Part shown: positions 1-8,745 of the stretch, piece after piece
Numbering within the stretch: position 1 is the first letter of the stretch
Layout of the letters: each line of letters starts with the position of its first letter
Assembly (NCBI RefSeq): GCF_004362855.1
Contig: NZ_SNXW01000001.1
Coordinates: forward strand, 58,027-122,026
Direction: 5' to 3'
DNA length: 64,000 nt
Source of the DNA: Aquabacterium commune
Lineage (GTDB): Bacteria; Pseudomonadota; Gammaproteobacteria; Burkholderiales; Burkholderiaceae_C
Made by a program: the position numbers and the translations under genes
The notes under the pieces: model-generated
The model's database searches: none
What the model saw: only the letters and a program-made list of their open reading frames with translations
Told to the model about the DNA's origin: nothing

Positions 1-909
1 CTCGGCCAGGGCGCGCGTCAGCGTCACTGGCACCGAAGGGCCACCGCAATTGCCCGTGTCTTCCAGCGTGAAGGGCACGCGGTCCTCGGGCAGGCCGCAC
101 TTCTTGATCAGGTGCTTCATGATGAAGCGGTTGGACTGGTGGAAGATGTAGGCGTCCACGTCCTGCACGTCCAGTGCCGCAGCGGCCAGGGTGTCCTGGA
201 TCAAAGGCGGCACGCGCTTGATGGTGAAGTTGAAGACACCGGCACCGTCCATGCGCACGTACAGGTCGCGCGGATCGGCCGGGAAGCGGTCGCGGAACCC
301 GCCGCCCTTCATGATCAGCGCTTCAGCGCCTGTGCCGTCCGAGAACAAGCCGAAATGCGAGGCGAAACCTCCTGGCGCCACCGCTTCCAGGGCCGTGGCC
401 GAACCGGCATCCCCGAACAACAGGGTGGTGGCATGGTCATCGGGACTGGTGAAACGGCTGGGCGTGTCACCGTTGAGCATGAGGATGCGCTGGTGTCCGC
501 CGCCTTTGAGCATGGTGGCCGCCAGGTACAGGCCATAGGGGTAGCCAGAGCAACCCAGACCGACGTCGAAGGCCGCGCAGTCCACACCCATGCCGAGCCG
601 ACCGTGCACCACACATGCCGACGAAGGCAGGAAGTGATCGGGAGATTGGGTCACCATGATGAGGCCGGTGACGCTGTCCGGCGCCCAGCCCAGCGCTTGG
701 AGCAAGCGTTGCGCCGCATCGGTGCAGAGGTCCGCCGAGGTCTGGCCCTCGCTCACCACGTGGCGGTGGCGCACACCGGCCATCGACACCACCTTGCGAA
801 CATCGTCTGCGCCGTAGCGCTCGCCCAGGGCGAGGTTGTCCAGCTGCGTGGCGGGCACGACCGTGGAGACACCGGCAATGCGGAATCCATCCAGACGACT
901 GAAACTCAC
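1..909 (-). CDS. 3-oxoacyl-ACP synthase III (FabH/KAS III family), 3' end outside window
   Basis: Thiolase-fold condensing enzyme of the KAS III family. These cytoplasmic enzymes condense an acyl-CoA starter with malonyl-ACP. About 303 codons are visible from a GTG at 909. The nucleophile lies in VGLGCSGYPYGLYLA, the active-site histidine in FHQSNRFIMKHL, and the asparagine in DTGNCGGPSVP, so the Cys-His-Asn triad is intact. The family is usually 320–340 residues, so roughly the last 30–40 residues lie beyond position 1. The start is fixed by the conserved N-terminal sequence FRIAGVSTVVPA. AGGAAG lies very close upstream, so the ribosome site is not ideal. It has no fab neighbours in view, so it could be a specialised FabH paralogue (secondary lipid or signal synthesis) rather than the housekeeping enzyme. 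Confidence 0.85.
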   Translation of the reverse strand, partial: MSFSRLDGFRIAGVSTVVPATQLDNLALGERYGADDVRKVVSMAGVRHRHVVSEGQTSADLCTDAAQRLLQALGWAPDSVTGLIMVTQSPDHFLPSSACVVHGRLGMGVDCAAFDVGLGCSGYPYGLYLAATMLKGGGHQRILMLNGDTPSRFTSPDDHATTLLFGDAGSATALEAVAPGGFASHFGLFSDGTGAEALIMKGGGFRDRFPADPRDLYVRMDGAGVFNFTIKRVPPLIQDTLAAAALDVQDVDAYIFHQSNRFIMKHLIKKCGLPEDRVPFTLEDTGNCGGPSVPVTLTRALAE

Positions 910-1022
910 GACTTCCTGCCTGTTGATTGGATGACAGAGGTCGCCCGGCAGGCGACGACACGCGTAAGTCGATACTGTACGGAGTTTCTGTGTCCGTTTG
1001 CCCCCCTCAGGCAGGGGCGGCG

Positions 1023-1096
1023 TGGAGCGGGCGATGGGAATCGAACCCACGTCATGAGCTTGGGAAGCTCAGGTCCTGCCATTGAACGACGCCCGC
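1023..1096 (-). tRNA. tRNA-Gly (anticodon CCC)
   Basis: Read on the minus strand, the 7-bp acceptor GCGGGCG/CGCCCGC encloses a D arm (GTTC…GGAC), an anticodon stem TGAGC/GCTCA with loop TTCCCAA, and a T arm with TTCGATT. The three central loop bases give anticodon CCC, which reads GGG glycine codons. The discriminator T is followed by an encoded CCA (1023–1025 on the complement). The gene lies upstream of the FabH-like gene on the same strand. Confidence 0.95.
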
Positions 1097-1159
1097 AATG
1101 CTGCAGATTGTAGCCTCAGGCCGCTGTGGAGCGGCCGCCGGGGTGTCGTCGGCCTGATG

Positions 1160-1906
1160 TCAGGAGAGCCGACGCCGCGCCACGAATGCCAGGCCCAACA
1201 GACCCAAGCCCAAGGTGGCGAATTTCGGCGGTTCGGGGATGGCCGCCACCAAGGCACGGTCCGACACGCCGAAGCGCAAAGCCGGCGAGATGTTCACGTC
1301 AAGGGTGCCGAAATTCAGCATGGGCAGCACGGACACAGCCAACTCATCGAGCTGCAGCGCAGTGGCGAATTGTGCCTGGGCGCCATTCGTCAGGGTCATG
1401 TGGGAGAGGTTCATCGCCATCGACAAGCCGCCGGTGGTGGACACGTGCAGCCCCTGTTCCACGGTGAAGCTGTAAACGTCAAAGGCCTTGCTGATGCCTG
1501 CGCTGGTGCCCAGGTCTGCCGTCAGCACATTGCGCTTGAAATCCAGCCCGAAGTTTGCCAGCGTCAACGCACCGGTCTCGCTCTGGATCATCAAGCCGGA
1601 ACCCGTGGCATAGCCCGACACCGGCGTGAGGCCCAGAGGCAGGATGCTGGCATTGAGCGTCACCTGGGTCACCGGCATCATGAACTGCCAGTTGCTGCCC
1701 GACACGGCCTGAGTGTTGCCCAGTGCACGCACCGAGATGCCCATGAGGCGCATCAGGTCGGATGTGTCGGCATCGAAGGTGTAGATGGACTCAGCGTCCA
1801 GGTAGGTCGTGGGGATGGTCAAAGGAATGGCGCTGGCGCCCACGGCCACCGTGGCCAAGGCAAAGCCCAGCAAGGTCTGGCGGGCGGTGTGGGTCGTGGA
1901 TGCCAT
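1160..1906 (-). CDS. PEP-CTERM sorting domain protein (exported, unknown function)
   Basis: Predicted 248-residue secreted protein. The ATG at 1906 has an AGGAG site 6–7 bases upstream. The N-terminus is a signal peptide (TLLGFALATVAVGASA). The C-terminus is a textbook PEP-CTERM tail: IPEP, a hydrophobic stretch LGLGLLGLAFV, then ARRRLS. In this system an exosortase cleaves at the PEP motif, and the proteins are linked to exopolysaccharide and extracellular matrix. The body is rich in Thr, Ser, Leu and Gly, looks beta-rich, and matches no family I can name. No exosortase gene is present in the window, so it must be encoded elsewhere. The gene is divergent from trmB. Confidence 0.8.
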   Translation of the reverse strand: MASTTHTARQTLLGFALATVAVGASAIPLTIPTTYLDAESIYTFDADTSDLMRLMGISVRALGNTQAVSGSNWQFMMPVTQVTLNASILPLGLTPVSGYATGSGLMIQSETGALTLANFGLDFKRNVLTADLGTSAGISKAFDVYSFTVEQGLHVSTTGGLSMAMNLSHMTLTNGAQAQFATALQLDELAVSVLPMLNFGTLDVNISPALRFGVSDRALVAAIPEPPKFATLGLGLLGLAFVARRRLS

Positions 1907-2094
1907 GCGAAACTCCTGTGCAATGAGCGAGGCCCTGCGTGCAAGCACCTCCAAGGCCTTCAGGATCGCAGAACGAGCCGGACAAAACACAGCCTGTTGC
2001 GCACGCCGGTGGTCACTTGGTCAACTTCGTCACAACCCTGCAGCAGCGTGTGACGCCAAGCCCACGCGCGAACCCTCGGCCCTAAAATACGGCC

Positions 2095-2856
2095 ATGAGT
2101 TCGCCTTCCGAGAAAGACTGCCCGCCTGCCGGCAGCGACGCCCCCTCCTGTGCCACACCGCCCGACCAGGCACCGCACGGGGTCGCCCACCCACGCAGCA
2201 TCCGCAGCTTCGTGATGCGCGCCGGTCGCACCACCGAGGGCCAGGCCCGTGCGCTCAGCGAACTGGGTCCGAAATTCGTGCTGCCGTTCACGCCACAACT
2301 CCTGGACCTGCAAGCCACGTTTGGCCGCAAGGCGCCCGTGGTGTTCGAAATCGGCTTCGGCATGGGCGACGCCACGGCCAAGATCGCCGAACGCCTGCCC
2401 GACACCGACTTCATCGGCTGCGAGGTGCACGAACCTGGCGTGGGCGCCCTGCTCAAGCAAGTGGGCGAGCGGGGCCTGTCCAACCTGCGCATCGTGCAAG
2501 ACGACGCCGTCGAGGTGCTCAAGCACATGGTGCCCGAAGGCTCCCTGGCCGGCATGCACATCTTCTTCCCCGACCCCTGGCACAAGAAGAAGCACAACAA
2601 GCGCCGCCTCATCCAGGCCGGCTTCGTGGCCAACATCGTCAAGCACCTGGCACCGGGCGGCTACCTGCATTGCGCCACCGACTGGGAGCCCTATGCCCAG
2701 CAGATGCTGGAAGTGCTCTCGGCCGAGCCTGAGCTGATCAACACCGCCCAAGGCTATGCCGAGAAGCCCGCCTACCGCCCACTGACCAAGTTCGAGAACC
2801 GCGGCCTGCGCCTGGGCCACGGGGTGTGGGACCTGGTGTTCCGCAAGCGCGGCTGA
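2095..2856 (+). CDS. trmB: tRNA (guanine-N7-)-methyltransferase TrmB
   Basis: SAM-dependent enzyme that makes m7G at position 46 of tRNAs. It has 253 residues, with a disordered, Pro/Ala-rich first ~35 residues that most homologues lack or have shorter. SAM-binding motif I is [16 protein letters not shown] (about residues 83–98). The family signature [16 protein letters not shown] lies near residue 160, and the C-terminal [12 protein letters not shown] is typical. A TAAAAT element (2083–2088) ends only six bases before the ATG and no Shine-Dalgarno is visible, so the transcript may be leaderless. The gene is convergent with the parvulin operon. Confidence 0.95.
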   Translation: MSSPSEKDCPPAGSDAPSCATPPDQAPHGVAHPRSIRSFVMRAGRTTEGQARALSELGPKFVLPFTPQLLDLQATFGRKAPVVFEIGFGMGDATAKIAERLPDTDFIGCEVHEPGVGALLKQVGERGLSNLRIVQDDAVEVLKHMVPEGSLAGMHIFFPDPWHKKKHNKRRLIQAGFVANIVKHLAPGGYLHCATDWEPYAQQMLEVLSAEPELINTAQGYAEKPAYRPLTKFENRGLRLGHGVWDLVFRKRG

Positions 2857-2892
2857 ACGCGGCACTGGGGGCATGCGCCACGGCCATGAAAA

Positions 2893-2924
2893 AGGCAGGC
2901 CACATCGCTGCGATGTGCCTGCCT
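2893..2924 (-). terminator. Strong intrinsic terminator of the selO–parvulin operon
   Basis: AGGCAGG, a bulged C, CACATCG, loop CTG, CGATGTG and CCTGCCT form a 14-bp stem with one bulge. On the minus strand it is followed directly by TTTTT (2889–2893 on the complement). On the plus strand there is no U tract, so it should mainly stop minus-strand transcription 56 bases after the parvulin stop codon. It may also block read-through from trmB. Confidence 0.85.
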
Positions 2925-2979
2925 GTGGACGGCTCAACGACCCGGCGAACCCGCGAGGGCCCACCGCGTCAACCGTGCA

Positions 2980-3804
2980 TCAGTTGGAGAACTTGTAGTC
3001 CGTCTTGGCCTTGTTCTTCAGTTCTTCGCGGAACTTGGCAACCTTGGCCTGGTTGTTGCGCTGGATGATCTGGGCCTTGACTTCGTCGAAGGCCGGGAAC
3101 TGGACCGCGCGGGTGTCTTCCAACTTGATGATGTGGTAGCCGAACTGCGACTTGACCGGGGTGTCGGTGACTTCGCCCTTGTTCAGCTTGACCATCGCAG
3201 CCGAGAACTCGGGCACGTAGTTGCCGGGGTTGGCCCAGTCCAGGTCACCACCGTTTTCGGCAGAGCCCGGGTCCTTGGAGTTCTTCTTGGCCAGGTCTTC
3301 GAACTTGGCACCGCCCTTGAGCTGGGCCACGATGGCCTTGGCGTCTTCTTCTTTCTCGACCAGGATGTGGCGAGCGCGGTATTCCTTGTCGCCATTGGCC
3401 GACTTGATTTTGTCGTACTCGGCGCGAGCTTCAGCGTCGGTGGTGCCGCTCTTCTTCTCGAAGTCCTGGAACAGCGAGCGGATCAGGATGGACTGGCGGG
3501 TCAGCTCCATCTGTGCCTTGTAGTCGGGCGTGGCATTCAAACCGCGGCGCTCGGCTTCCTGGATCAGGATCTCGCGCAGCACGACCTCGTCCTTGGCCTT
3601 CTGTTCCAGCTCGGGGCTCTTGGTCATGGGCGGCTGGCCGGGCTGCTGGGGCGACTTCAGGATCTGCTCGATCAGGGTGTCGGCACGGGCCTTGGGCACG
3701 GCCTTGCCGTTGACGATGGCGATGTTCTGGGCCGAAACCAGCGGAGCGGCCAGCGACAGCGATGCGGCCAGCAGAGCAGCCTTGACGTGACGGGAAGTCT
3801 TCAT
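2980..3804 (-). CDS. Periplasmic parvulin-type peptidyl-prolyl isomerase
   Basis: SurA/PpiC-like cis-trans prolyl isomerase, probably a periplasmic folding factor. It has 274 residues from the ATG at 3804. A signal peptide (AALLAASLSLAAPLVSA) is followed by a helical chaperone-like region (about 25–135) rich in charged residues. The parvulin domain starts at about 140 (EYRARHILVEKEEDAKAIVAQL) and includes GGDLDWANPGNYVPEF and FGYHIIKLEDTR, the usual rotamase core. It is the last gene of the minus-strand run, 28 bases after the BolA stop, and has no clear Shine-Dalgarno. A parvulin after yciB and bolA is a common Betaproteobacterial arrangement. Confidence 0.9.
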   Translation of the reverse strand: MKTSRHVKAALLAASLSLAAPLVSAQNIAIVNGKAVPKARADTLIEQILKSPQQPGQPPMTKSPELEQKAKDEVVLREILIQEAERRGLNATPDYKAQMELTRQSILIRSLFQDFEKKSGTTDAEARAEYDKIKSANGDKEYRARHILVEKEEDAKAIVAQLKGGAKFEDLAKKNSKDPGSAENGGDLDWANPGNYVPEFSAAMVKLNKGEVTDTPVKSQFGYHIIKLEDTRAVQFPAFDEVKAQIIQRNNQAKVAKFREELKNKAKTDYKFSN

Positions 3805-3832
3805 GTTGAGCAGAGCGCTTGGGTTGGGTGAA

Positions 3833-4153
3833 TCAGTGTGACGGCGACACAGGAGCGACCGGCAGCTCGGCCTTGATCGCCAGGGCATGCACGCCGCGAG
3901 GCATCAGGTCGCGCAGGGCATCATACACAAGGCGATGTCGCTGCACGTGTGACAGTCCGGTGAAAGAACGTGCGCGGATGTGAAGCGAAAAATGGGTGCC
4001 GAAATCGGCGCCGCTGTGGCCCGCGTGGCCATGGTGGGCGGCAGTGTCGTCCTGCACCGCGATGAACTCGGGTTGCAGCGCCTGCGTCAGCACCGCCTGC
4101 ATTTCGGCGGCGGTGACGGGCTGGAACGTTGAAGGAGAGGCAGCGGCGCTCAT
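3833..4153 (-). CDS. BolA family protein
   Basis: Small BolA/IbaG-fold protein of 106 residues. The family partners with monothiol glutaredoxins in iron-sulfur handling, and BolA also acts as a morphology regulator. The core HFSLHIRARSFTGLSHVQRHRLVYDALRDLMPRGVHALAIKAELP carries the conserved F-x-G-x-S/x-x-x-R-H-R…VY pattern. A His-rich stretch (HHGHAGHSG, about 40–48) interrupts the first half and is unusual; it may bind metal. The ATG overlaps the TGA of yciB in an ATGA, indicating translational coupling. It is the third-from-last base of logic in the operon: yciB upstream, parvulin downstream. Confidence 0.85.
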   Translation of the reverse strand: MSAAASPSTFQPVTAAEMQAVLTQALQPEFIAVQDDTAAHHGHAGHSGADFGTHFSLHIRARSFTGLSHVQRHRLVYDALRDLMPRGVHALAIKAELPVAPVSPSH

Positions 4154-4791
4154 TGCGAGCCCCCTGCTTCGGCGGGAGGCGGGCTCATGTGCTTGCTCAG
4201 GTAAACGCCTTGCGCCAGAGTGAACACCAGCGTCAGGCCCAGGCTGCCCCACATCTTGAAGCTCACCCAGACGTCGGTCGGGAAGTTGAAGGCCACGTAC
4301 AGGTTGAGCACGCCCATGGCGCCAAAGAACAGGACCCAGGCCCAGCCCAGCGTGCGCCAGACAGCGTCCGGCGCGTCCATCTGCCCGCCCATCATCTGGC
4401 GCAGCATCTTGCGCTTGAGCACGATCTCGGTGACCAGGAAGCCCACCGCCATCAGCCAGTAGATCAGCGTAGGCTTCCACTTGATGAAGCGCTCATCGTG
4501 GAACCACAGCGTCAGGCCGCCCAGCACCACCACGATGACCAGGCCGGCCCACAACATCTTGTCCACCGGCTTGCGCAGGGCCTTGAGCACGAGGATTTGC
4601 AGCGCCGTGGCCACGACCACGACCACCGTGGCCAGCAGGGTGGGTGCTTCCGTCACACCCACCACGCCGCCGGAGACGGCAAAGCCCAGGTGTTCGGTGA
4701 GCCATTGCGCGGCCAGGTCCTTGTGCCCTTCGGCCCATTTGAAACTGGCAAAGAACAGAAAGATGGGCAGCAGGTCGAAGAGGATTTTCAT
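4150..4791 (-). CDS. yciB: Inner membrane septation protein A family (YciB/IspZ)
   Basis: Polytopic inner-membrane protein of 213 residues, five to six hydrophobic segments, involved in cell-envelope and division homeostasis. The N-terminal MKILFDLLPIFLFFASFKW and the central WKPTLIYWLMAVGFL…LKRKMLRQMMG are characteristic. The C-terminal segment LGWAWVLFFGAMGVLNLYVAF is also typical. It lies 21 bases after msrB and overlaps bolA by four bases. The start is the family-standard MKILFD. Confidence 0.93.
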   Translation of the reverse strand: MKILFDLLPIFLFFASFKWAEGHKDLAAQWLTEHLGFAVSGGVVGVTEAPTLLATVVVVVATALQILVLKALRKPVDKMLWAGLVIVVVLGGLTLWFHDERFIKWKPTLIYWLMAVGFLVTEIVLKRKMLRQMMGGQMDAPDAVWRTLGWAWVLFFGAMGVLNLYVAFNFPTDVWVSFKMWGSLGLTLVFTLAQGVYLSKHMSPPPAEAGGSQ

Positions 4792-4812
4792 GGGGTGTGG
4801 TCAAGGGTCCCG

Positions 4813-5232
4813 TCAGCGGGAGCCTGGCTCAAAGTCTATCGCGGCGGAGTTGATGCAATAGCGTTCCCCCGTGGGTTGGGGGCCATCTTCGAACACGTGC
4901 CCGAGGTGGGCGCCGCAGTTTTTGCAGCGCACCTCGGTGCGGACCATGCCGTGGCTGGTGTCGCGGATGTACTCGATGCGGTCGTCGGCCGCCGGCTGCC
5001 AATAGCTCGGCCAGCCACAGCCGGCATCGAATTTGGTGTCCGAGGCGAAGAGCTGGACGCCGCAGCACACGCATTGGTAGCTGCCGGTCTCGAAGTGGTC
5101 CCAGTAGCGGCCGCTGAACGGTGGCTCGGTGGCGGCCTGGCGGGTGACGCGGTAGGTCAAGGGCTCACGGTCGGGCGCCGTGAGTTGCTCACGCCATTCG
5201 GCGTCGGTTTTCTGGACGGCGTGATCGCTCAT
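4813..5232 (-). CDS. msrB: Peptide-methionine (R)-S-oxide reductase MsrB
   Basis: Repairs the R-epimer of methionine sulfoxide in proteins. It has 139 residues and is a cytoplasmic single-domain form with no signal peptide. Zinc-binding cysteines are at C54/C57 and C103/C106 (CVCC, CKNC). The catalytic Cys is in [11 protein letters not shown] (C126), and GWPSYWQP forms the substrate pocket. The ATG overlaps the selO stop as ATGA, so SelO and MsrB are translationally coupled. Both belong to redox homeostasis. The next gene is yciB, 21 bases on. Confidence 0.95.
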   Translation of the reverse strand: MSDHAVQKTDAEWREQLTAPDREPLTYRVTRQAATEPPFSGRYWDHFETGSYQCVCCGVQLFASDTKFDAGCGWPSYWQPAADDRIEYIRDTSHGMVRTEVRCKNCGAHLGHVFEDGPQPTGERYCINSAAIDFEPGSR

Positions 5233-6833
5233 GATGAACAGGACACCTCGATGGATTGCGCCCAGCTGGGCGGGAAGTCGGCATCGGCTTCGCAGCCGGC
5301 TTGCACGTCGAACGGATTCTGCAGCAGGCGGTGCAGGCGCTGGACCTCGCTGTCGTCGCCTTGTTGCGCTCGGCGGATGGCGGTTTCGGCCAGGTGGTTG
5401 CGCAGCACATAGACCGGGTTGACGCGACCCATGCGCTGGGCGCGCTCGGCATCGGTGCTGCCTTCGGCCTGCAGGCGCTGGGCGTATCGCAGGGCCCAGG
5501 CGTCGAAGGCGGCGCGGTCGAGGAAGAGGTCGCGCAGCGGCGCGTTGCGGGCATCGGTGGCCATGGACTCGGGGGCACCTTCGCTCACGAAGCTGCCCAG
5601 CCGCCGAAAAGCGATGGTGAAGTCCACGCGGCCTGCGGCCAGCAGGCGCAGGTAATCGATGGCCAGTTCGACGTCTTCCGGGCGTTCGGCCTGCAGGCCC
5701 AGCTTGGCCCGCCAGCGCGCGTTCATGGCCTGCGGGAAGCGCTGTTCGTAGGTCTGCAGCACCTCGGTGAGGGCTTTCGGGTCGTCCTGCGCATCCGGCA
5801 CCAGGGGCAACAGCGCCTGCGCCAGGGCGCGCAGGTTCCAGTAGCCGATCTGTGGCTGGTTGTTCCAGCTGTAGCGCCCGCGGTCGTCGGAGTGGTTGCA
5901 GATGTGATCGGGATCGAAGGCGTCGAGGAAACCGAAGGGGCCGTAATCGATGGTCAGGCCCAGGATGGACATGTTGTCGGTGTTCATCACGCCATGGCAG
6001 AAGCCGACCGACTGCCAGGCCGCCATCAGCTCGGCGGTGCGCTGCACCACGGCGTCCAGCAAGGCCAGAGCGGGCTGGGGCTGACCTTGCTGACCTTGCT
6101 GGCCTTGCAATTGCGGGAAGTGGTGGGCGATGACGAAGTCCAGCAGCGCGGCCAGGGCCTCGTGGTGGCGAGGCCGGCCGCTGTGCGCGAAATGCTCGAA
6201 GTGCCCGAATCGGATGAAGCTGGGCGCCACGCGCGTGACCACCGCTGCGGTCTCCAGGGTTTCGCGCCGCACTGTTTCGGGCGACGCGGTCAGCGCCAGC
6301 GCCCGGGTGGTGGGGATGCCCAAGGCGTGCATGGCCTCGCTGCACAGGAATTCGCGGATGCTGGAGCGCAACACGGCGCGCCCATCGGCACGGCGCGAGT
6401 ACGGTGTCATGCCAGCGCCCTTGAGTTGCAACTCCTGCGGACCCAGGGGCGCACTGATTTCGCCCAGCAGCAAGGCGCGGCCGTCGCCCAACTGCCCGGC
6501 CCACTGCCCAAACTGGTGCCCTGAATACACGGTGGCCATGGGCGCCATGCCCGGCCAGACGGCGTTGCCGCTGAACACCTGGAGCGCTTCGTCGTTGCGC
6601 CAGTCGGCAGGCCAGCCCAGCTCGCGCGCCAGGGCCTCGCTGGTGGCCACCCAGCGCGGCGTGGGCAGCGGCTCGCCCGACAAGGCGGTGCCCAAGGGCA
6701 CGCCCAGGCGGGCCTGGGTGTCCTGGCTGAGCTGGGCAAAACGGTTGAGCCAGGCCTCGGCCGGTGGCGCGGCAAAGTGGTGTGAAAGCGCGCGGGCGCC
6801 AGCGTCTGAGGAGGTTTCAGCGGGGGTGGGCAT
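5229..6833 (-). CDS. selO: Protein adenylyltransferase SelO (YdiU/UPF0061)
   Basis: Pseudokinase-fold enzyme that transfers AMP to Ser/Thr/Tyr of target proteins; in the characterised family it acts in oxidative-stress defence. It has 534 residues from ATG 6833; a TTG at 6851 in frame would add six. The hallmark [18 protein letters not shown] is at about residue 100, and [25 protein letters not shown] contains the D-x-x-x-x-x-G-like catalytic region with N and D metal ligands. The C-terminus is …CSS, with Cys third from the end, exactly where eukaryotic SelO has selenocysteine. It is the first gene of the operon and shares a short upstream region with divergent uppP. Confidence 0.95.
   Translation of the reverse strand: MPTPAETSSDAGARALSHHFAAPPAEAWLNRFAQLSQDTQARLGVPLGTALSGEPLPTPRWVATSEALARELGWPADWRNDEALQVFSGNAVWPGMAPMATVYSGHQFGQWAGQLGDGRALLLGEISAPLGPQELQLKGAGMTPYSRRADGRAVLRSSIREFLCSEAMHALGIPTTRALALTASPETVRRETLETAAVVTRVAPSFIRFGHFEHFAHSGRPRHHEALAALLDFVIAHHFPQLQGQQGQQGQPQPALALLDAVVQRTAELMAAWQSVGFCHGVMNTDNMSILGLTIDYGPFGFLDAFDPDHICNHSDDRGRYSWNNQPQIGYWNLRALAQALLPLVPDAQDDPKALTEVLQTYEQRFPQAMNARWRAKLGLQAERPEDVELAIDYLRLLAAGRVDFTIAFRRLGSFVSEGAPESMATDARNAPLRDLFLDRAAFDAWALRYAQRLQAEGSTDAERAQRMGRVNPVYVLRNHLAETAIRRAQQGDDSEVQRLHRLLQNPFDVQAGCEADADFPPSWAQSIEVSCSS
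6081..6107 (+). repeat. 9-bp tandem repeat ×3 inside selO
   Basis: Three nearly identical 9-mers (CTGACCTTG, CTGACCTTG, CTGGCCTTG) encode the minus-strand sequence QGQQGQQGQ in a surface loop of SelO. The unit is a multiple of three, so gains or losses stay in frame. It probably varies among strains. Confidence 0.6.
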
Positions 6834-6998
6834 GTGGCGCAGTGTAGACAAGCCCCCCGTCCCTGGGGCGCACCAGGGGCATTGCAGTCACAGGGCTCGC
6901 CTAAGATGCGGCCTCGTGTCGGCCGACTGCCGATGGCGGCGGTGGGCGCGGTGCCTGTCGAGCAGACGACGGCCAAGCCCGTCTCAGGAGAATCGCTG

Positions 6999-7841
6999 GT
7001 GGACGTTGTGTTGTTCTTCAAGGCCGCCCTCATGGGCATCGTGGAAGGCCTCACCGAGTTCCTGCCCATCTCCAGCACAGGCCACCTCATCCTGGCCGAC
7101 TCCCTGCTGGATTTCGCCCGCTCCGCCGGCGCCGAAAAAGCCAAGGTGTTCGAAATCGCCATCCAGACCGGCGCCATCTTCGCCGTCATCCTGGTCTACA
7201 TGCAGCGCATCCGCGACACGCTGACCGGCCTGGGCTCGGACCCCAAGGCGCAGCGTTTCACCGCCAATGTGCTGATCGGTTTCCTGCCCGCCGTGGTGCT
7301 CGGCTTGGCGCTGGGCAAGATCGTCAAGGCCTACCTGTTCAACGCCACGGTGGTGGCCTCGACCTTCATCCTGGGCGGCATCATCATCCTGATCGCAGAG
7401 CGCATCGCGGCCCGCGCACCGCGTGCCCGCGTCGAAACGGTGGACGACCTCACCCTCGTCGATGCACTGAAAGTGGGGCTCGTCCAGTGTCTGGCCCTGG
7501 TGCCCGGCACCAGCCGCTCTGGCGCCACCATCATCGGCGGCATGCTGATGGGCCTGTCGCGCAAGGCCGCGACCGACTTCAGCTTCTTCCTGGGCATCCC
7601 GACCCTGGTGGGCGCAGGCGTGTACAGCCTCTACAAGGAGCGTGCGCTGTTGTCGATGGCCGACCTGCCCTTGTTCAGCGTCGGTCTGGTGTTCGCCTTC
7701 CTGTCGGCCTGGGTGTGCGTGCGCTGGCTGATCCGCTACGTGTCCAGCCACAGCTTCATCCCCTTTGCCTGGTACCGGATTGCCTTCGGCGTGCTGATCC
7801 TGGTGTCGGCGCACTTCAACTGGGTGTCCTGGTCGGAGTGA
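6999..7841 (+). CDS. uppP: Undecaprenyl-diphosphatase UppP (BacA)
   Basis: Integral membrane phosphatase that recycles undecaprenyl pyrophosphate to the monophosphate carrier for peptidoglycan and other surface polymers; overexpression confers bacitracin resistance. It has 280 residues, the normal family size. The GTG at 6999 was chosen because CAGGAG (6985–6990) sits eight bases upstream; longer in-frame extensions lack family similarity. Motifs are [20 protein letters not shown] (catalytic Glu-rich box), [10 protein letters not shown], and several membrane segments. It is divergent from selO. Confidence 0.95.
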   Translation: MDVVLFFKAALMGIVEGLTEFLPISSTGHLILADSLLDFARSAGAEKAKVFEIAIQTGAIFAVILVYMQRIRDTLTGLGSDPKAQRFTANVLIGFLPAVVLGLALGKIVKAYLFNATVVASTFILGGIIILIAERIAARAPRARVETVDDLTLVDALKVGLVQCLALVPGTSRSGATIIGGMLMGLSRKAATDFSFFLGIPTLVGAGVYSLYKERALLSMADLPLFSVGLVFAFLSAWVCVRWLIRYVSSHSFIPFAWYRIAFGVLILVSAHFNWVSWSE

Positions 7842-7882
7842 GCCTGAGCAGCGCAAGGCACTGAGGGTGAGAAAATCGGGGG

Positions 7883-8728
7883 ATGCCACCCGGAACCTCT
7901 CCCCGTCGCCTCGCGCTGGACGCCCTGCTGCAGCCCGACCCGGCCCTGAAAGCACAGCAGGCGCGCGCGCTGCACGAGGGGGCGAGCCAGTTCGCTGAGA
8001 ACGGCTGGCGCGGCGAAACCATCGCCGAAACCATCGTCGAAGTCATCGCCCTCTCGCCCCAGCAAGCCGCGGCCATGCCAGGCCGCCCTGCCCGCCCACA
8101 CCTGGTGTCGGCCACGCAGGTGCCTTCGCGCAGCCCCTTCACGCTGGAAGGCCGCGCGGCCTTGCTGCACGCCATCTGCCACATCGAATTCAACGCCATC
8201 AACCTGGCGCTGGACGCCGTCTGGCGCTACGCCGACATGCCCGCGCAGTTCTACCTGGACTGGTTGCGCGTGGCCGGCGAGGAGGCCCTGCACTTCGGCC
8301 TGCTGCGTGATCACCTGCAAACCCTGGGCTTCGATTACGGCGACTTCGACGCCCACGATGGCCTGTGGGGCATGTGCGAGAAAACGCGCGATGACATCGT
8401 GGCGCGCATGGCCCTGGTGCCACGCACGCTGGAGGCCCGCGGCCTGGACGCCACCCCGCTGATCCAGCAGAAGCTGACGCGCGCCGGTGACCTGGCCGCG
8501 GTGGCCATCCTGGACACCATCTTGCACGACGAGGTGGGGCATGTGGCGATTGGCAACCACTGGTTCCACCACCTCTGCCAGGCACGGGGGCTGGACGCCG
8601 TCGCGCTCTACCCGCAATTGGTGAAGCAGTACGACGCCCCTCGGATGCGGCCGCCTTTCAACGAAGCCGCACGCAAGGCGGCCGGCTTCACGGACGCTGA
8701 AATGGCCTTCCTGCTGGGCCTGGACTGA
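7883..8728 (+). CDS. DUF455 family ferritin-like protein
   Basis: 281 residues. The family is ferritin-like, with a four-helix bundle that likely binds two metal ions; its reaction is unknown. Candidate ligands appear as HIEFNAINLALDAVWRY, GEEALHFGLL and HDEVGHVAIGNHWFHHLC, that is the paired E…ExxH motifs of di-iron proteins. It lies 41 bases after uppP on the same strand. The ATG follows GAAAAT by six bases with TG in the extended -10 position, so it may have its own, possibly leaderless, promoter. Confidence 0.88.
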   Translation: MPPGTSPRRLALDALLQPDPALKAQQARALHEGASQFAENGWRGETIAETIVEVIALSPQQAAAMPGRPARPHLVSATQVPSRSPFTLEGRAALLHAICHIEFNAINLALDAVWRYADMPAQFYLDWLRVAGEEALHFGLLRDHLQTLGFDYGDFDAHDGLWGMCEKTRDDIVARMALVPRTLEARGLDATPLIQQKLTRAGDLAAVAILDTILHDEVGHVAIGNHWFHHLCQARGLDAVALYPQLVKQYDAPRMRPPFNEAARKAAGFTDAEMAFLLGLD

Positions 8729-8745
8729 GGCAGCCCGCCAGAAAG

